A DNA stretch of 64,000 nt from Halomonas urumqiensis (GCF_003028575.1 NZ_PYUD01000001.1:1364001-1428000); one strand, 5' to 3'; positions 1 to 9,059 are shown, counted from the stretch's first letter. Program-made: numbers and translations. The notes: generated by a model from the letters alone, not told the origin.

Positions 1-737
1 GTGGGCACCGGCGCCTGGTGAATCTGCTGGCCCACCAGCAACAGCTCGGCATCCCGCCACAGCGACTCCTCGCTCTCGCCAGGCGCCGGTGGGCGAGGGT
101 GCAGCACGCGCAGCTGGATCACATCGCCGCTGGCAAGCGCCACACCGGTGTGGATCGAGGGAATGTCATCCTGGATCAACCAGGCCACTTCGGTGTCGAT
201 CAGCGGCCGGCGTGAATAGAGGTGCATGCCGTAGAGGTTGTCGAGCGGGATCTTCACCGCGTGTGGCCAGTCTGCTTCGATGGCCTCGTCGAGCCTGGCC
301 TGCCACCAGTCATCGGATTCCAGGGTGATGATCACGTCCGGGTCCTGCTCGCGGATGATCTCCACCAGCCGCTGCGACTCGCGGTTGGGGGTCAGGACAT
401 TGGCGATCAACAGACTCAGGTGGCGGCCTTCGTGGCCGTTCTCGGCGGGCTGAACCTGGATGGGCCAGAGGCGAGTCCAGGGCAGGATGTAGCCGACCTG
501 GACGATCACCACGAGCAGCGCCGTGGCCACGATCACCCACGACCAAGGTGGCGTGGCGAACAAGCCGACGAGCGCGACGACTGCCGCCAGCACGGCGATC
601 TGCTGGCGCGGGAATTCACAGGCGCGTATCCACCACCACCTGACCCGCAGGTGGGCAAGCAACGTGATGGCAAGCAGGGTCAGGGCGCAAAGCGCCATCA
701 GCCAGGTGAACAGGTCGGTGGCAAGTGAGCTTGGCAC
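1..737 (-). CDS. Endonuclease/exonuclease/phosphatase (EEP) family membrane protein, 3' end missing
   Basis: The minus strand is open from about 743 to the window edge, so the C-terminus is missing. The N-terminus has two hydrophobic segments separated by a short basic loop, then a soluble part beginning SLLIANVLTPNRES and PDVIITLES. That pattern (a beta strand ending in N, then an acidic E after VI-T-L) is typical of EEP-fold hydrolases, where these residues bind the metal. Such proteins, with two or three N-terminal membrane helices, are common uncharacterised envelope phosphodiesterases in proteobacteria; the substrate cannot be told. I prefer the GTG at 737-735 because GGAGG lies 7 nt upstream; an ATG at 743 is in frame but sits on top of that Shine-Dalgarno sequence. 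Confidence 0.75.
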   Translation of the reverse strand, partial: MPSSLATDLFTWLMALCALTLLAITLLAHLRVRWWWIRACEFPRQQIAVLAAVVALVGLFATPPWSWVIVATALLVVIVQVGYILPWTRLWPIQVQPAENGHEGRHLSLLIANVLTPNRESQRLVEIIREQDPDVIITLESDDWWQARLDEAIEADWPHAVKIPLDNLYGMHLYSRRPLIDTEVAWLIQDDIPSIHTGVALASGDVIQLRVLHPRPPAPGESEESLWRDAELLLVGQQIHQAPVP

Positions 738-833
738 GGGCATCCCTCCATTGGATCCATCGCCCACCACAATACGTCAGTCATGGTTAGCGCGCGAGGA
801 GAGGCCACTCGTCAGGGGCGCTTCAACTCTGGC

Positions 834-2384
834 TCAGGCCACCCGGCGCGATGATGACAAGGCGGCGTGCCGCTCGCGGATAAACTCGCTCAGACGTTCG
901 CGTTGCCGAGGCTCCAGGCGCAGGCCAAGCTTGGTGCGCCGCCACAGGATATCCTCCACGTCACGGGCCCACTCGCGGTCGATCAGGTACTCGACCTCGC
1001 GGGCGGTGAGCCCCGCGCCGAAGTGTTCGCCAAGCGCCTTTTCGCTTTCCGCGTCGGCCAGAAAGGCGAGGCACAGGCTGCCATAGGTGCGAGCGAAGCG
1101 CTCGGCCCGCGCCTTGCCGAGCCAGGGGTAATCGCCGAGCAGCCGATCACTGAATGATGCTTGATCGCGGATATCGCCACCGGGCAGCGCCACCTCGGCG
1201 GTCCACGGCTCGCCCATGCCGGGCAGGTAGGGTGCAAGCTCGGTAAGCGCCGCTTCGGCGAGCTTGCGGTAGGTGGTGATCTTGCCACCGAAAATCGACA
1301 GCATCGGCGCACCCTGGGCATCGAGCGCGAGGGTGTAATCACGGGTCATCGCCGAGGGGTCGGCGGACTCGTCGTCACACAGCGGGCGCACGCCGGAGAA
1401 GGTGCGGATCACGTCATCGCGGCCGAGCGTACGGCGGAAATGATCATTGACCACCGCCAGCATGTAGTCGATCTCCTCGTCGGTCGCCGCGACCTTGGCG
1501 GGATCGCCCTCGTAGCGCCGATCCGTGGTGCCTACCAGGCTGAAATCGTTCTCGTAGGGCAGCACGAAGACGATGCGGCCATCGCTGTTCTGCAGGATAT
1601 AGGCGCGCGCATCGCCGTTGAGGCGCGGCACGATCAGGTGGCTGCCCTGAATCATGCGGATGGCGTAGCGCGATGCGCGATTGGCCTGCCGGCGTACCAC
1701 CTGCTCGACCCAGGGGCCCGCTGCGTTGACCAGGGTGCGGGCGAAGCGTGTGAACCGCTCGCCGCTTTTGGTATCGGCAAGGGTGATCTGCCAGTAGCCG
1801 TCGATTTCTCTCACGCCCTCGCAGCGGGTATGCACCAGCACTTCGGCACCGAGCTCGCGGGCCTGCATGGCATTGAGCACCACGAGGCGGGCGTCATCCA
1901 CCCAGCAGTCGGAGTATTCGAAGCCGCGGGTGATGGTGTCCTTGAGAGGCGTATTCGAACCGAAACGCAGCCCCTTCGACCCTGGCAGGCGCTTGCGCTT
2001 GCCGAGATGGTCGTAGAGAAAGAGACCGACACGAATCATCCAGGCGGGGCGCAGGTGGGAACGGTGTGGCAGGATGAAGCGAAGTGGCCAGATGATATGG
2101 GGCGCCTTCTCGAGCAGCACCTCGCGTTCACGCAGCGCCTCGCCCACCAGGCGAAATTCGCGATGCTCGAGATAGCGAAGGCCACCGTGGATCAGCTTGC
2201 TGCTCGCCGATGAGGTGGCGCTGGCCAGGTCGGCCTGTTCGCACAGCCCTACGGCAAGGCCTCGACCCGCCGCATCATTGGCGATGCCCACCCCATTGAT
2301 ACCGCCTCCGATCACGAACAGATCGAGAATCGCGTGCCGCCCGGGTGATTCGAGAGAGGGTGATGCAAGAGAAGATGCTGCCAT
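834..2384 (-). CDS. glpD: Aerobic glycerol-3-phosphate dehydrogenase
   Basis: FAD-dependent enzyme of the inner-membrane face that oxidises sn-glycerol 3-phosphate to dihydroxyacetone phosphate and passes electrons to quinone. The N-terminal dinucleotide-binding loop VIGGGINGVG is followed by the very conserved blocks ATSSASSKLIHGGLRYLEH and GFEYSDCWVDDARL, and near the end by IFGGKITTYRKLAE. At about 516 residues it matches the E. coli enzyme (501) apart from a slightly longer N-terminus. The start chosen (2384) gives a short leader before the FAD loop; an in-frame ATG at 2408 is also possible and neither has a strong Shine-Dalgarno. A GlpR-type operator lies at 2451-2470. No glpF aquaglyceroporin gene is next to this cluster. 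Confidence 0.97.
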   Translation of the reverse strand: MAASSLASPSLESPGRHAILDLFVIGGGINGVGIANDAAGRGLAVGLCEQADLASATSSASSKLIHGGLRYLEHREFRLVGEALREREVLLEKAPHIIWPLRFILPHRSHLRPAWMIRVGLFLYDHLGKRKRLPGSKGLRFGSNTPLKDTITRGFEYSDCWVDDARLVVLNAMQARELGAEVLVHTRCEGVREIDGYWQITLADTKSGERFTRFARTLVNAAGPWVEQVVRRQANRASRYAIRMIQGSHLIVPRLNGDARAYILQNSDGRIVFVLPYENDFSLVGTTDRRYEGDPAKVAATDEEIDYMLAVVNDHFRRTLGRDDVIRTFSGVRPLCDDESADPSAMTRDYTLALDAQGAPMLSIFGGKITTYRKLAEAALTELAPYLPGMGEPWTAEVALPGGDIRDQASFSDRLLGDYPWLGKARAERFARTYGSLCLAFLADAESEKALGEHFGAGLTAREVEYLIDREWARDVEDILWRRTKLGLRLEPRQRERLSEFIRERHAALSSSRRVA

Positions 2385-2450
2385 GGGGTCTGCCACGATG
2401 ATCACCATATGTTGCGCCGCCAAGATGCAACCCGAGCATCTCGCCTGCAT

Positions 2451-2470
2451 TATGTTCTAAAAAGAACATA
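2451..2470. promoter_or_regulatory. GlpR operator upstream of glpD
   Basis: A perfect 20-bp inverted repeat TATGTTCT-AAAA-AGAACATA, extendable by two more pairs on each side. Half-sites ATGTTC/GAACAT and the 20-bp layout match the known E. coli GlpR operator consensus. A further single half-site CGAACAT is at 2484-2490. The operator lies between glpR and glpD, close upstream of the glpD start, so GlpR should repress glpD until glycerol 3-phosphate is present. Confidence 0.85.
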
Positions 2471-2506
2471 ATTCAGTCGAAAGCGAACATCAAGCGAAAA
2501 TGACCT

Positions 2507-3289
2507 TCACTTGTCCGGCGATACCGATTCGGCAATATGCAGTGCCACGTCATGGCTTGCCATGAGCTGGCAGATGGCCTGGGGAGGGCGGCGGTCGGTG
2601 AACAGCGCGTGGATCTGGGTGATGTTGCCCTGCCGCACGGCCGGGTTGCGATGGAACTTGGAATGGTCGGCGGCCAGCAGCACCTGGCGGGAGTTGTGGA
2701 TGATCGCCTGGGCGACACGCACTTCCTGGTAGTCGAACTCCAGCAACGAACCATCCTCGTCGATACCGCTGATACCGATGATGCCGTAATCGACCTTGAA
2801 CTGGTTGATGAAGTCGATGGTCGCCTCGCCGATGATGCCGCCATCCCGCGAGCGCACCTGGCCACCGGCGACGATCACGTTGAAGTCCTCCTTGTGCTGG
2901 AGGATCGCGGCGACATTGAGGTTGTTGGTGATCACCTCGAGGTCACGGTGGCGTTCCAGCAAGGCCTCGGCGACCACTTCGTTACTGGTGCCGATGTTGA
3001 TGAACAGGGAAGAACCGTCGGGAATCTGGGTGGCCAGCAGCTGACCGATACGGCGCTTGGCATCCAGGTTGAGGTTCTTGCGGGTGCTGTAGGCGGTATT
3101 CACCGTACTGGATTCAAGTCCCGCCCCGCCATGCACGCGGCGGATCAACCCGTCCTCGGCCAATGCATTGAGGTCGCGGCGGATGGTCTGTGGCGTGACC
3201 GTGAAATGCTCGGTGAGCTGTTCGATACTGGCATATCCCTGGCGACGTACCAGTTCGACGATGGCGTCCTGACGCAGTTGCTGATTCAT
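2507..3289 (-). CDS. glpR: Glycerol-3-phosphate regulon repressor, DeoR family
   Basis: DeoR-type repressor of 260 residues (E. coli GlpR 252). The first 60 residues form the helix-turn-helix ([20 protein letters not shown], then [25 protein letters not shown]). The rest is the ligand-binding DeoR C-terminal domain with [14 protein letters not shown] and the [18 protein letters not shown] block that is typical of GlpR. The start at 3289 has AGGGAGC 5-6 nt upstream; in-frame ATGs further up run into the glpK promoter and are unlikely. It is divergent from glpK and followed by glpD on the same strand, with operator-like sites on both sides, so it probably also controls itself. Confidence 0.95.
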   Translation of the reverse strand: MNQQLRQDAIVELVRRQGYASIEQLTEHFTVTPQTIRRDLNALAEDGLIRRVHGGAGLESSTVNTAYSTRKNLNLDAKRRIGQLLATQIPDGSSLFINIGTSNEVVAEALLERHRDLEVITNNLNVAAILQHKEDFNVIVAGGQVRSRDGGIIGEATIDFINQFKVDYGIIGISGIDEDGSLLEFDYQEVRVAQAIIHNSRQVLLAADHSKFHRNPAVRQGNITQIHALFTDRRPPQAICQLMASHDVALHIAESVSPDK

Positions 3290-3414
3290 GTCGGCTCCCT
3301 TTCGATCATGCCATTGTAGGTGATCGATGCGCGTTGCGGCAGGCTTCATAAGGTATTCGTGCCCATGATTGCTACCAAGGTAGTACAGCATTCCGAACAC
3401 ACTGCAGTACTCTT

Positions 3415-3434
3415 TATGATCATAAACGAACATC
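3415..3434. promoter_or_regulatory. Probable GlpR operator in the glpR-glpK intergenic region
   Basis: TATGATCATAAACGAACATC fits the 20-bp GlpR operator layout with one good half-site (CGAACAT) and one degenerate half-site (TATGATC). It ends 12 nt before the glpK start, where a bound repressor would block glpK transcription. It is a weaker match than the site at 2451-2470. Confidence 0.6.
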
Positions 3435-3446
3435 ACAGGAGCCTTC

Positions 3447-4934
3447 ATGGCCGACTATCTGCTAGCCATCGATCAGGGCACGACCAGCTCACGCGCCATC
3501 CTGTTCAATCGCGAGGGCCGCAACATGGCCACCGCTCAGCGTGAATTTCCTCAGTACTTCCCGGGGGATGGTTGGGTCGAGCATGATCCCGAGGCACTGT
3601 GGGAGTCGGTGGTCGAGACCTGCCGCGAGGTCATCGGCGAGGCCGGAGTGGCAATCGACGAGATCATCGGCATCGGCATCACCAACCAGCGCGAAACCAC
3701 CCTGCTGTGGGACCGCGCCACCGGCAAGCCGCTCTACAACGCCATCGTCTGGCAGGACAGGCGCACCGCGGAGACCTGCCAGCAACTGCGCGAGCAAGGC
3801 CATCTGGATGACGTGCAGTCACGTACCGGGCTTCTGATAGACCCTTATTTCTCTGCCACGAAGCTTGCCTGGATACTCGACAATGTCGAAGGTGCCCGTG
3901 AACGCGCCGAACGCGGCGAGCTGGCCTTCGGTACCGTCGACACCTTCCTGATCTGGCGGCTGACCGGTGGGCGAGTGCACGCCACGGATGCCACCAATGC
4001 CTCGCGCACCGCGCTGTTCAACATCCACGAGCAGTGCTGGGACAAGATACTGCTCGAGCTCTTCGACATCCCCGAGAACCTGATGCCCGAGGTCAAGGAC
4101 TCCAGCGACGACTTTGGCCGCGTGGATGCCGAGTGGCTGGGTGGCGAGCTGCCGATCGCCGGGGTGGCGGGCGACCAGCAGGCCGCGCTGTTCGGCCAGG
4201 CGTGCTTCGCGCCGGGCATGGGCAAGAGCACCTACGGCACCGGCTGCTTCATGATCGTCAATACCGGCGACAAGGCGGAGCTGTCGCGCAACCGCCTGCT
4301 GACCACCGTGGGTTATCGGCTCGACGGCAAGCCCACCTACGCCATGGAAGGCAGCATCTTCGTGGCCGGCGCCACCGTGCAGTGGCTTCGTGATGGCCTG
4401 CAGTTGTTCGCCGATGCCGCCGAGACCGAATCCCTGGCGCGCCAGACCCGTGCGGGCCACAGTGTCTATCTGGTGCCGGCCTTCACCGGCCTTGGCGCCC
4501 CGCACTGGGATCCCAAGGCGCGTGGCGCGATCTTCGGCCTGACCCGTGACACCGGCATTGCCGAGATCGTCGCCGCCGGCCTGCAGGCGGTGTGCTACCA
4601 GACCCTCGACCTGCAGGTGTGCATGAGCGACGACATGGCCGCCTCACCCCAGGCATTGCGCGTGGATGGCGGCATGGTCAAGAACAACTGGGTCATGCAG
4701 TTTCTGGCCGATATGCTCAACCTCCAGGTGGACCGCCCCACGGTGCTGGAGACCACCGCCCTGGGGGCGGCCTATCTTGCCGGCCTGCGGCTGGGCTGGT
4801 ACCGCGACCTCGACGAAATCGCCGAGCTCTGGCAGTGCGAACGCAGTTTTACGCCGCAGATGGAGGCGGACGAACGCGAGCGTCTCTACCAGGGTTGGCA
4901 GGAAGCCGTCGAGAGGGTGAAAAGCGAGCGCTGA
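3447..4934 (+). CDS. glpK: Glycerol kinase
   Basis: ATP-dependent phosphorylation of glycerol to sn-glycerol 3-phosphate, the entry step for the GlpD reaction encoded next door. The 495-residue protein has the FGGY-kinase N-terminus ([14 protein letters not shown]), the substrate block [14 protein letters not shown], the second-domain phosphate motif [13 protein letters not shown] and the C-terminal [18 protein letters not shown] block. Length equals the usual GlpK length. AGGAG precedes the ATG at a spacing of 6-7 nt. Divergent from glpR. The glycerol facilitator gene that often accompanies glpK is not seen in this window. Confidence 0.97.
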   Translation: MADYLLAIDQGTTSSRAILFNREGRNMATAQREFPQYFPGDGWVEHDPEALWESVVETCREVIGEAGVAIDEIIGIGITNQRETTLLWDRATGKPLYNAIVWQDRRTAETCQQLREQGHLDDVQSRTGLLIDPYFSATKLAWILDNVEGARERAERGELAFGTVDTFLIWRLTGGRVHATDATNASRTALFNIHEQCWDKILLELFDIPENLMPEVKDSSDDFGRVDAEWLGGELPIAGVAGDQQAALFGQACFAPGMGKSTYGTGCFMIVNTGDKAELSRNRLLTTVGYRLDGKPTYAMEGSIFVAGATVQWLRDGLQLFADAAETESLARQTRAGHSVYLVPAFTGLGAPHWDPKARGAIFGLTRDTGIAEIVAAGLQAVCYQTLDLQVCMSDDMAASPQALRVDGGMVKNNWVMQFLADMLNLQVDRPTVLETTALGAAYLAGLRLGWYRDLDEIAELWQCERSFTPQMEADERERLYQGWQEAVERVKSER

Positions 4935-4970
4935 ACCCGCGACAGGGCAATTGGAGTTGGCCAAGACGAG

Positions 4971-5160
4971 GGGCGCCGGGGACAGGTCTAAGAGGAGGTC
5001 TTTTGCCATGGGTGAGGAGCATTGCTCCGAACGGGCTGGCCATGGATGGCCAGCCCCGGTCCTACAAGCGGAGCAGGATGCGAGAGCGCAGCAGGGCAAA
5101 AGTAGCGCCCAGGGACGGGTCTACAGCGCCTCCTCGCAGACCTGTCGTCGGTGCAGCACC
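4971..5160 (-). repeat. Structured intergenic repeat, copy 1 (interrupted, type A)
   Basis: Minus-oriented copy of the family also found at 7616, 12656, 14744, 16188 and 17752. Recognisable parts are GGGGACAGG at the left end, the hairpin arms CTTTTGCC and GGCAAAAG, and the CTACAGCGCC and GACCTGTCG blocks. In other type A copies the hairpin loop is 4 nt; here about 85 nt are inserted between the arms (about 5009-5093), and the insert holds its own short palindromes, for example GCTGGCCATGGATGGCCAGC. With flanks this accounts for the whole 4935-5318 interval; I see no gene in it. Confidence 0.7.
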
Positions 5161-5318
5161 GAGTGAACTGCTGCTAACTGCGATAGCCCTGAAACCCTCA
5201 CATGGCCCTTGCAAAACGCTGCCGGATAGGTAATATGTGCATCCGTTGCGCGGGGCAATAAGCACCGTGCAACAGCAAGTTGGCCACCACCATCAAGCAT
5301 CGGTGTGAAGGCTGCGGC

Positions 5319-5395
5319 AGGACCATAGCTCAGTTGGTTAGAGCGCCACGTTGACATCGTGGAGGTCGGCGGTTCAAATCCGCCTGGTCCTACCA
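5319..5395 (+). tRNA. tRNA-Val (anticodon GAC)
   Basis: A 77-nt cloverleaf with encoded CCA. The acceptor stem AGGACCA pairs with TGGTCCT, the D-arm GCTC/GAGC is intact, the anticodon stem CCACG/CGTGG encloses loop TTGACAT with anticodon GAC, and the T-arm GGCGG/CCGCC encloses TTCAAAT. It decodes GUC valine codons. A second, almost identical copy follows 45 nt downstream. Confidence 0.97.
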
Positions 5396-5440
5396 AGTCC
5401 TAAGCCCCAGGCTCTAAGCCCCAGGCCAAAAGCGTATTGA

Positions 5441-5517
5441 AGGACCATAGCTCAGTTGGTTAGAGCGCCACGTTGACATCGTGGAGGTCAGCGGTTCAAA
5501 TCCGCTTGGTCCTACCA
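5441..5517 (+). tRNA. tRNA-Val (anticodon GAC), second copy
   Basis: Same 77-nt structure as the upstream copy. The T-arm is AGCGG/CCGCT instead of GGCGG/CCGCC, a pair of compensating changes that keeps the stem. CCA is encoded. The 45-nt spacer and shared terminator suggest one transcript for both. Confidence 0.97.
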
Positions 5518-5525
5518 GATTCCGC

Positions 5526-5560
5526 AACGCCCCCGCAGCCCAGCCTGCGGGGGCGTTTTG
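5526..5560 (+). terminator. Rho-independent terminator after the tRNA-Val pair
   Basis: A perfect 13-bp stem AACGCCCCCGCAG / CTGCGGGGGCGTT with a 6-nt loop, running into TTTTG on the plus strand. The stem starts 8 nt after the CCA of the second tRNA. It may also end the convergent glycerophosphodiesterase transcript. Confidence 0.85.
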
Positions 5561-5604
5561 CTTTGCCGCTCACGCCTGCTTACTCGCGGCTCGACGGCGA
5601 AGCA

Positions 5605-7491
5605 TCACCTCCGCCGCAACCAGTTGCGCATCTTGACCAGCAACAGCGCGCCGTCGCTGAGCTCACGGCGGTCTTCCAGCAGCTCGGAAAGCAGGTGTGG
5701 CCGGTCGGTGATGATCGCATCGACCCCCAGGTCGATCAGCTGGGACATGCGGGTGCGCTCGTTGATGGTCCAGGCGTGGATCTCGTAGCCGATAGCGCGC
5801 GCCAGGCGAATCTCGTCGGCGGTGATGCGGTTGTGGCGCAGGCCCAGGGCATCGAAGCCACCCCGGTCGAGGGTGCCGGGGAGGATCAACTGGGCGAGCA
5901 GGGTGACCCGCAGGCGCGGCTCGCGAGCCTTCATCTCGCGGGCGAGCGCCGGTGACATGGTGGCAAGCCGCGTCTCGCCGATCACATTGGGGCTGCCGCA
6001 TTGACCCGCCTGGCGCGGATTGAGGGCGAGTTCCTGGCACCTCATACGCCATTGGGCTTCGTCTTCCAGGGTGCGGATCACCGCGTCCACCAGCGCCTGA
6101 CCGCGCCCGGGGTCGGCCTTCATGTCGATCATCAGGCGGCTCTTGCCGCGCACCATGGCGAGCGCCTGATCGAGGCCGGCGATGCGCTCGCCGATAAAGG
6201 CATCGCCGAACCAGCTGCCGACATCGACGTTCTCGAGCTCATGGCGCTCGAGCTCGCCAAGGTGGCGCGGATCCCCGGCCAGCCGGGTGAGCGTACGGTC
6301 ATGGTAGAGCACCACCTGTTCATCGGCGGTCAGGCGCACATCGAGTTCGACATAATCCGCACCCTCGCGTACCGCAAGGTCAACGGCGGCAAGCGTATTC
6401 TCGGGTGCCGCCAAGGAGCTTCCGCGGTGGGCGATCACCGCCACGTCGTCGCGCAACTCGAAGCTGTTGACGATAAGCCACGCCTGCAGCAGCGCGAACA
6501 GGATCACCCCGAGCTCCACCATCCAGGCCAGTCGTCCGGGGTGGGCATCGGCGGGCGGCGGCGCCGGCCGTGGCTCGCGGTGCGCCAAACGCAGGTAGAG
6601 GCATGCCGACAGCAGAGCATTGGCGGCAATACCCACGAAGGTGATGGCAAGCGTCACCAGTACGTAGAGGGTCAGGTAACCCAGCATCGCCGGTACCAGC
6701 ACCGCGTTGCGCTCGGGTAGCCACCACAGCATCGGCGTGAACACTCGGTCGAACAGGGCCGTTGCGAGAAACGGCAACAGGATGATCACCAGCAGCAGGG
6801 CGATGACCGCCACCGCGATGTGGTGTCGCCGACTGCGGGTCAGGAAATGGCTGCGCGTTAACGCGGCGCGTGGTGACAGGCCTTCGAGCGCTACCAGCGG
6901 CAGGGCGAGTATCCAGCGGAAATAGAGCGTGGCGGCAAGCGATACCCACACCAACACGAGCGGGGTGGCCACCGCGACGAATCGCCACAGCGCCGGTGGG
7001 CGAATCCGCTGCACATAGTAGGGGTCAAGGCCACCGAGAAACACGTCGTAGAGCCACACCACGGCAAAGGCCACCGGCAGGAAGAGCACCAGGTGAGTGC
7101 CGACCTGCACGACCACAAGGCCCGCCAGCCTTGGCAAGTGGCGCAGGGTTTCCCACAGCGCCTCGAAGGCCAGGCGGTAGTGATTGTCGCGTGGGCGAAC
7201 CGCCACCAGGATCATCCCCGCCTGTTGCAGGTAGAGCACCAGGAAGGTCAGCCCGACGGCGGCCAGCAACCACAGCGCCCCCCCGGCACTGAGCAGCACA
7301 TCGAGCACCCCGGCATTGGTGATCACCGGGCGGCCGAAGCCCGACAGCAACTGGGCAAGGCTCCACGCCACCGCAGGCAGCAAAAGACTCGATGCCAGCA
7401 GGGTGAAGAACAGGTGGTAGGCGATCAGCGGCCGCAGGTGATCCCTGAGGCTGCGCAGCACATCGCGGCTCAGCGCGGAGAGGGCCAGCAT
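5605..7491 (-). CDS. Membrane-anchored glycerophosphoryl diester phosphodiesterase
   Basis: A 628-residue two-part protein. Roughly the first 345 residues hold several hydrophobic helices (the GDPD-associated membrane domain). From about 350 on is a TIM-barrel GDPD domain with VIAHRGSSLAAPENT, DYVELDVRLTADEQVVLYHD and, near the end, HAWTINERTRMSQLIDLGVDAIITDRP. The residues H-R, E-N, E-x-D and H-D that bind metal and phosphate in this family are all present. It should release glycerol 3-phosphate from glycerophosphodiesters at the membrane, which fits the nearby glp genes although it is not in their operon. The Shine-Dalgarno is weak. Confidence 0.92.
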   Translation of the reverse strand: MLALSALSRDVLRSLRDHLRPLIAYHLFFTLLASSLLLPAVAWSLAQLLSGFGRPVITNAGVLDVLLSAGGALWLLAAVGLTFLVLYLQQAGMILVAVRPRDNHYRLAFEALWETLRHLPRLAGLVVVQVGTHLVLFLPVAFAVVWLYDVFLGGLDPYYVQRIRPPALWRFVAVATPLVLVWVSLAATLYFRWILALPLVALEGLSPRAALTRSHFLTRSRRHHIAVAVIALLLVIILLPFLATALFDRVFTPMLWWLPERNAVLVPAMLGYLTLYVLVTLAITFVGIAANALLSACLYLRLAHREPRPAPPPADAHPGRLAWMVELGVILFALLQAWLIVNSFELRDDVAVIAHRGSSLAAPENTLAAVDLAVREGADYVELDVRLTADEQVVLYHDRTLTRLAGDPRHLGELERHELENVDVGSWFGDAFIGERIAGLDQALAMVRGKSRLMIDMKADPGRGQALVDAVIRTLEDEAQWRMRCQELALNPRQAGQCGSPNVIGETRLATMSPALAREMKAREPRLRVTLLAQLILPGTLDRGGFDALGLRHNRITADEIRLARAIGYEIHAWTINERTRMSQLIDLGVDAIITDRPHLLSELLEDRRELSDGALLLVKMRNWLRRR

Positions 7492-7554
7492 GGCACGCGT
7501 CTTGAAATGATCATGCGCTCAGGGTGGCACTGTCGCCACCCAGTGGGCAAGTGG

Positions 7555-7742
7555 GTGATGAGTGAGCGCTGCGCTTGTGAGCGCTTTGCTTGTAAGGAGT
7601 GGATAGAGAGTCACAAGCGGCGCATGGGGCTGATGTCGCGGACACCTTTTTCAGGGACGAAAACATTAGCGCCCAAGGATGTGTCTACTGCGTGTCCGCT
7701 TCGGTCCGACGCTTCAGAGCCCTGTCGCCGTTGGGCCGCAGG
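7555..7742 (-). repeat. Structured intergenic repeat, copy 2 (type B) with tail
   Basis: Minus-oriented type B copy. On the minus strand it has GGCGACAGGG, AAGCGGACACGC, the GGGCGCTAATGTTTTC arm facing CTGAAAAAGGTGTCCGC, and then the CACAAGCGCAGCGCTCAC tail that also follows copies 3, 5 and 6. It fills the 270-bp gap between the phosphodiesterase gene and hicB; no gene is seen there. Confidence 0.7.
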
Positions 7743-7761
7743 CGTATGGAGAGGTTCATTA

Positions 7762-8175
7762 TTACTTGGCGTGCCGCTCGAGTTCATGCAACGCGGCGCG
7801 GGCCAGGAATCCGGAACGACTCTTATAGTCGCTCTGTTTCCCTACCTTGCTATCTATGCGCTTGATCAGAAGATCGGGCAGGGTGACATTTATCTTGTGG
7901 CTTTTGCCAAGGTAAGGGGTTACGTCGACCTCCACCGCTGCCCATACCCAACCTGCATACTCAGGGTTATTGAGGTGTTGCTGGATAGCGGTTGCCGTGG
8001 GGATGGGGTCACCATGCTCCGATAAGCTCTCTAGATGCCCTTCGATGGCCTCACGTGCATTCGCGATTGCCTCGTCGAAGGTGTCACCAGCGGAGAAGCA
8101 GCCTGGCAGGTCAGGCACAACAACGCTGTAGGCTTGCTGCGTATCGCCAATGTCAATGGCAATGGGGTAGTGCAT
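7762..8175 (-). CDS. hicB: HicB-family antitoxin
   Basis: A 137-residue protein with two parts. Residues 1-60 have the HicB partial RNase-H-like fold (HYPIAIDIGD, YSVVVPDLPGCFSAGDT, FDEAIANAREAIEGHLE). Residues 100-137 form a ribbon-helix-helix (INVTLPDLLIKRID, SGFLARAALHELERH) that in relatives binds the operator. The start at 8175 follows GGAG at 8-9 nt and gives the usual N-terminus. The upstream partner gene hicA (8214-8301) is a remnant, so this is an antitoxin without a working cognate toxin here. An intact palindrome that could be its operator is at 8321-8337. Confidence 0.9.
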   Translation of the reverse strand: MHYPIAIDIGDTQQAYSVVVPDLPGCFSAGDTFDEAIANAREAIEGHLESLSEHGDPIPTATAIQQHLNNPEYAGWVWAAVEVDVTPYLGKSHKINVTLPDLLIKRIDSKVGKQSDYKSRSGFLARAALHELERHAK

Positions 8176-8213
8176 GTGTTGTTGCTCCAATGTCATGCCG
8201 GAAACCGCTAGTT

Positions 8214-8301
8214 TCAATCAAGACCAGCTTGCTTTCTGATTCCCTGTATCAAGCCTTTCTTCAAGCGCCTCCAGCTCCTTGATCAGATCTGCACTCTTCA
8301 T
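8214..8301 (-). pseudogene. hicA: hicA toxin remnant (internal deletion and frameshift)
   Basis: From the ATG at 8301 the frame reads MKSADLIKELEA, a standard HicA N-terminus, then leaves the family and stops at 8218. In the neighbouring frame the same DNA reads LKKGLIQGIRKQAGLD and stops at 8214-8216, a standard HicA C-terminus. The two ends join directly: about 30 central codons, including those for the catalytic His of the GSHH motif, are gone and the frame is shifted. The toxin cannot be functional. Confidence 0.85.
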
Positions 8302-8320
8302 CACGACTTCCTGTCGTCAT

Positions 8321-8337
8321 GGAGTTATAGTAACTCC
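8321..8337. promoter_or_regulatory. Inverted repeat upstream of hicA, probable HicB operator
   Basis: Perfect inverted repeat GGAGTTA-TAG-TAACTCC, 20 nt before the hicA start codon. Position and size fit an autoregulatory operator for the RHH domain of HicB. The regulatory site thus seems kept although the toxin gene is broken. Confidence 0.55.
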
Positions 8338-8424
8338 GGGTGAGTTGCTGCACAAGTTGAACGGCAAGATCCACCGATGTTGGTGACGCCAGGTTCTTGC
8401 GGAAAGCGCCACTACAAGAATGAA

Positions 8425-8907
8425 TCAAAGCGGCAGCTGGCTTTCGGCAATCAGGATGCCGTTGTTGTCGGCGTACAGCCATTCCCCCGGTGTGATGGTG
8501 GCTCCCGCGAAGGTGAGCGGGATGTCGCGTTGCCCCTCGCCACGCTTCTCGCTCTTGCGCGGGTGGCAGCCAAGCGCCTGCACGCCGAGTTCGATCCCGG
8601 CGAGCACGTCGACATCGCGCACACAGCCGTACATCACCACCCCCGACCAGCCATTGTCGGCGGCCTGTTCGGCGAGCATGTCGCCAAGCATCGCGCAGCG
8701 CAGGGAGCCGCCGGCATCCACCACCAGCACCGCGCCCTCGCCAGGCTCCGACACCGCCTGCTTGACCAGCGAATTGTCCTCGAAGCACTTCACCGTGCGG
8801 ATCGGCCCGCAGAAAGCATCGACACCGCCGAAGTTGACGAAGATCGGGTCTAGCGCGCGTACATCCGGATGGGCGTCGCAGATATCGGGCGTGATGATGG
8901 AGGTCAT
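8425..8907 (-). CDS. rraA: RraA family protein (RNase E regulator / HMG aldolase fold)
   Basis: A 160-residue protein with the RraA signature [36 protein letters not shown] and [17 protein letters not shown]. In E. coli RraA binds RNase E and inhibits it; homologues act as class II 4-hydroxy-4-methyl-2-oxoglutarate or oxaloacetate aldolases/decarboxylases using the same G-D/R-D site. The short 160-residue form and lack of catabolic neighbours favour the regulator-type annotation, but enzyme activity cannot be excluded. GGGAGC lies 6 nt upstream of the ATG. Monocistronic. Confidence 0.92.
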   Translation of the reverse strand: MTSIITPDICDAHPDVRALDPIFVNFGGVDAFCGPIRTVKCFEDNSLVKQAVSEPGEGAVLVVDAGGSLRCAMLGDMLAEQAADNGWSGVVMYGCVRDVDVLAGIELGVQALGCHPRKSEKRGEGQRDIPLTFAGATITPGEWLYADNNGILIAESQLPL

Positions 8908-9059
8908 GGCAAGGCTCCCGGAGCATGGAAAGATTCACGTGCCGATATGATGCCATACCCAGCCCACGGCTCACGACTCACCAGCGCCCCCCTTGGTTTC
9001 CACGCAGCGAATCCGCATGATGGTAAATGTAAATGATACGGCTGACAGAGTTCATACTT

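Noticed and set aside
5319..5517. tRNA-Val genes as integration site of an island
   Set aside because: No integrase, no partial tRNA copy and no composition change is seen downstream.
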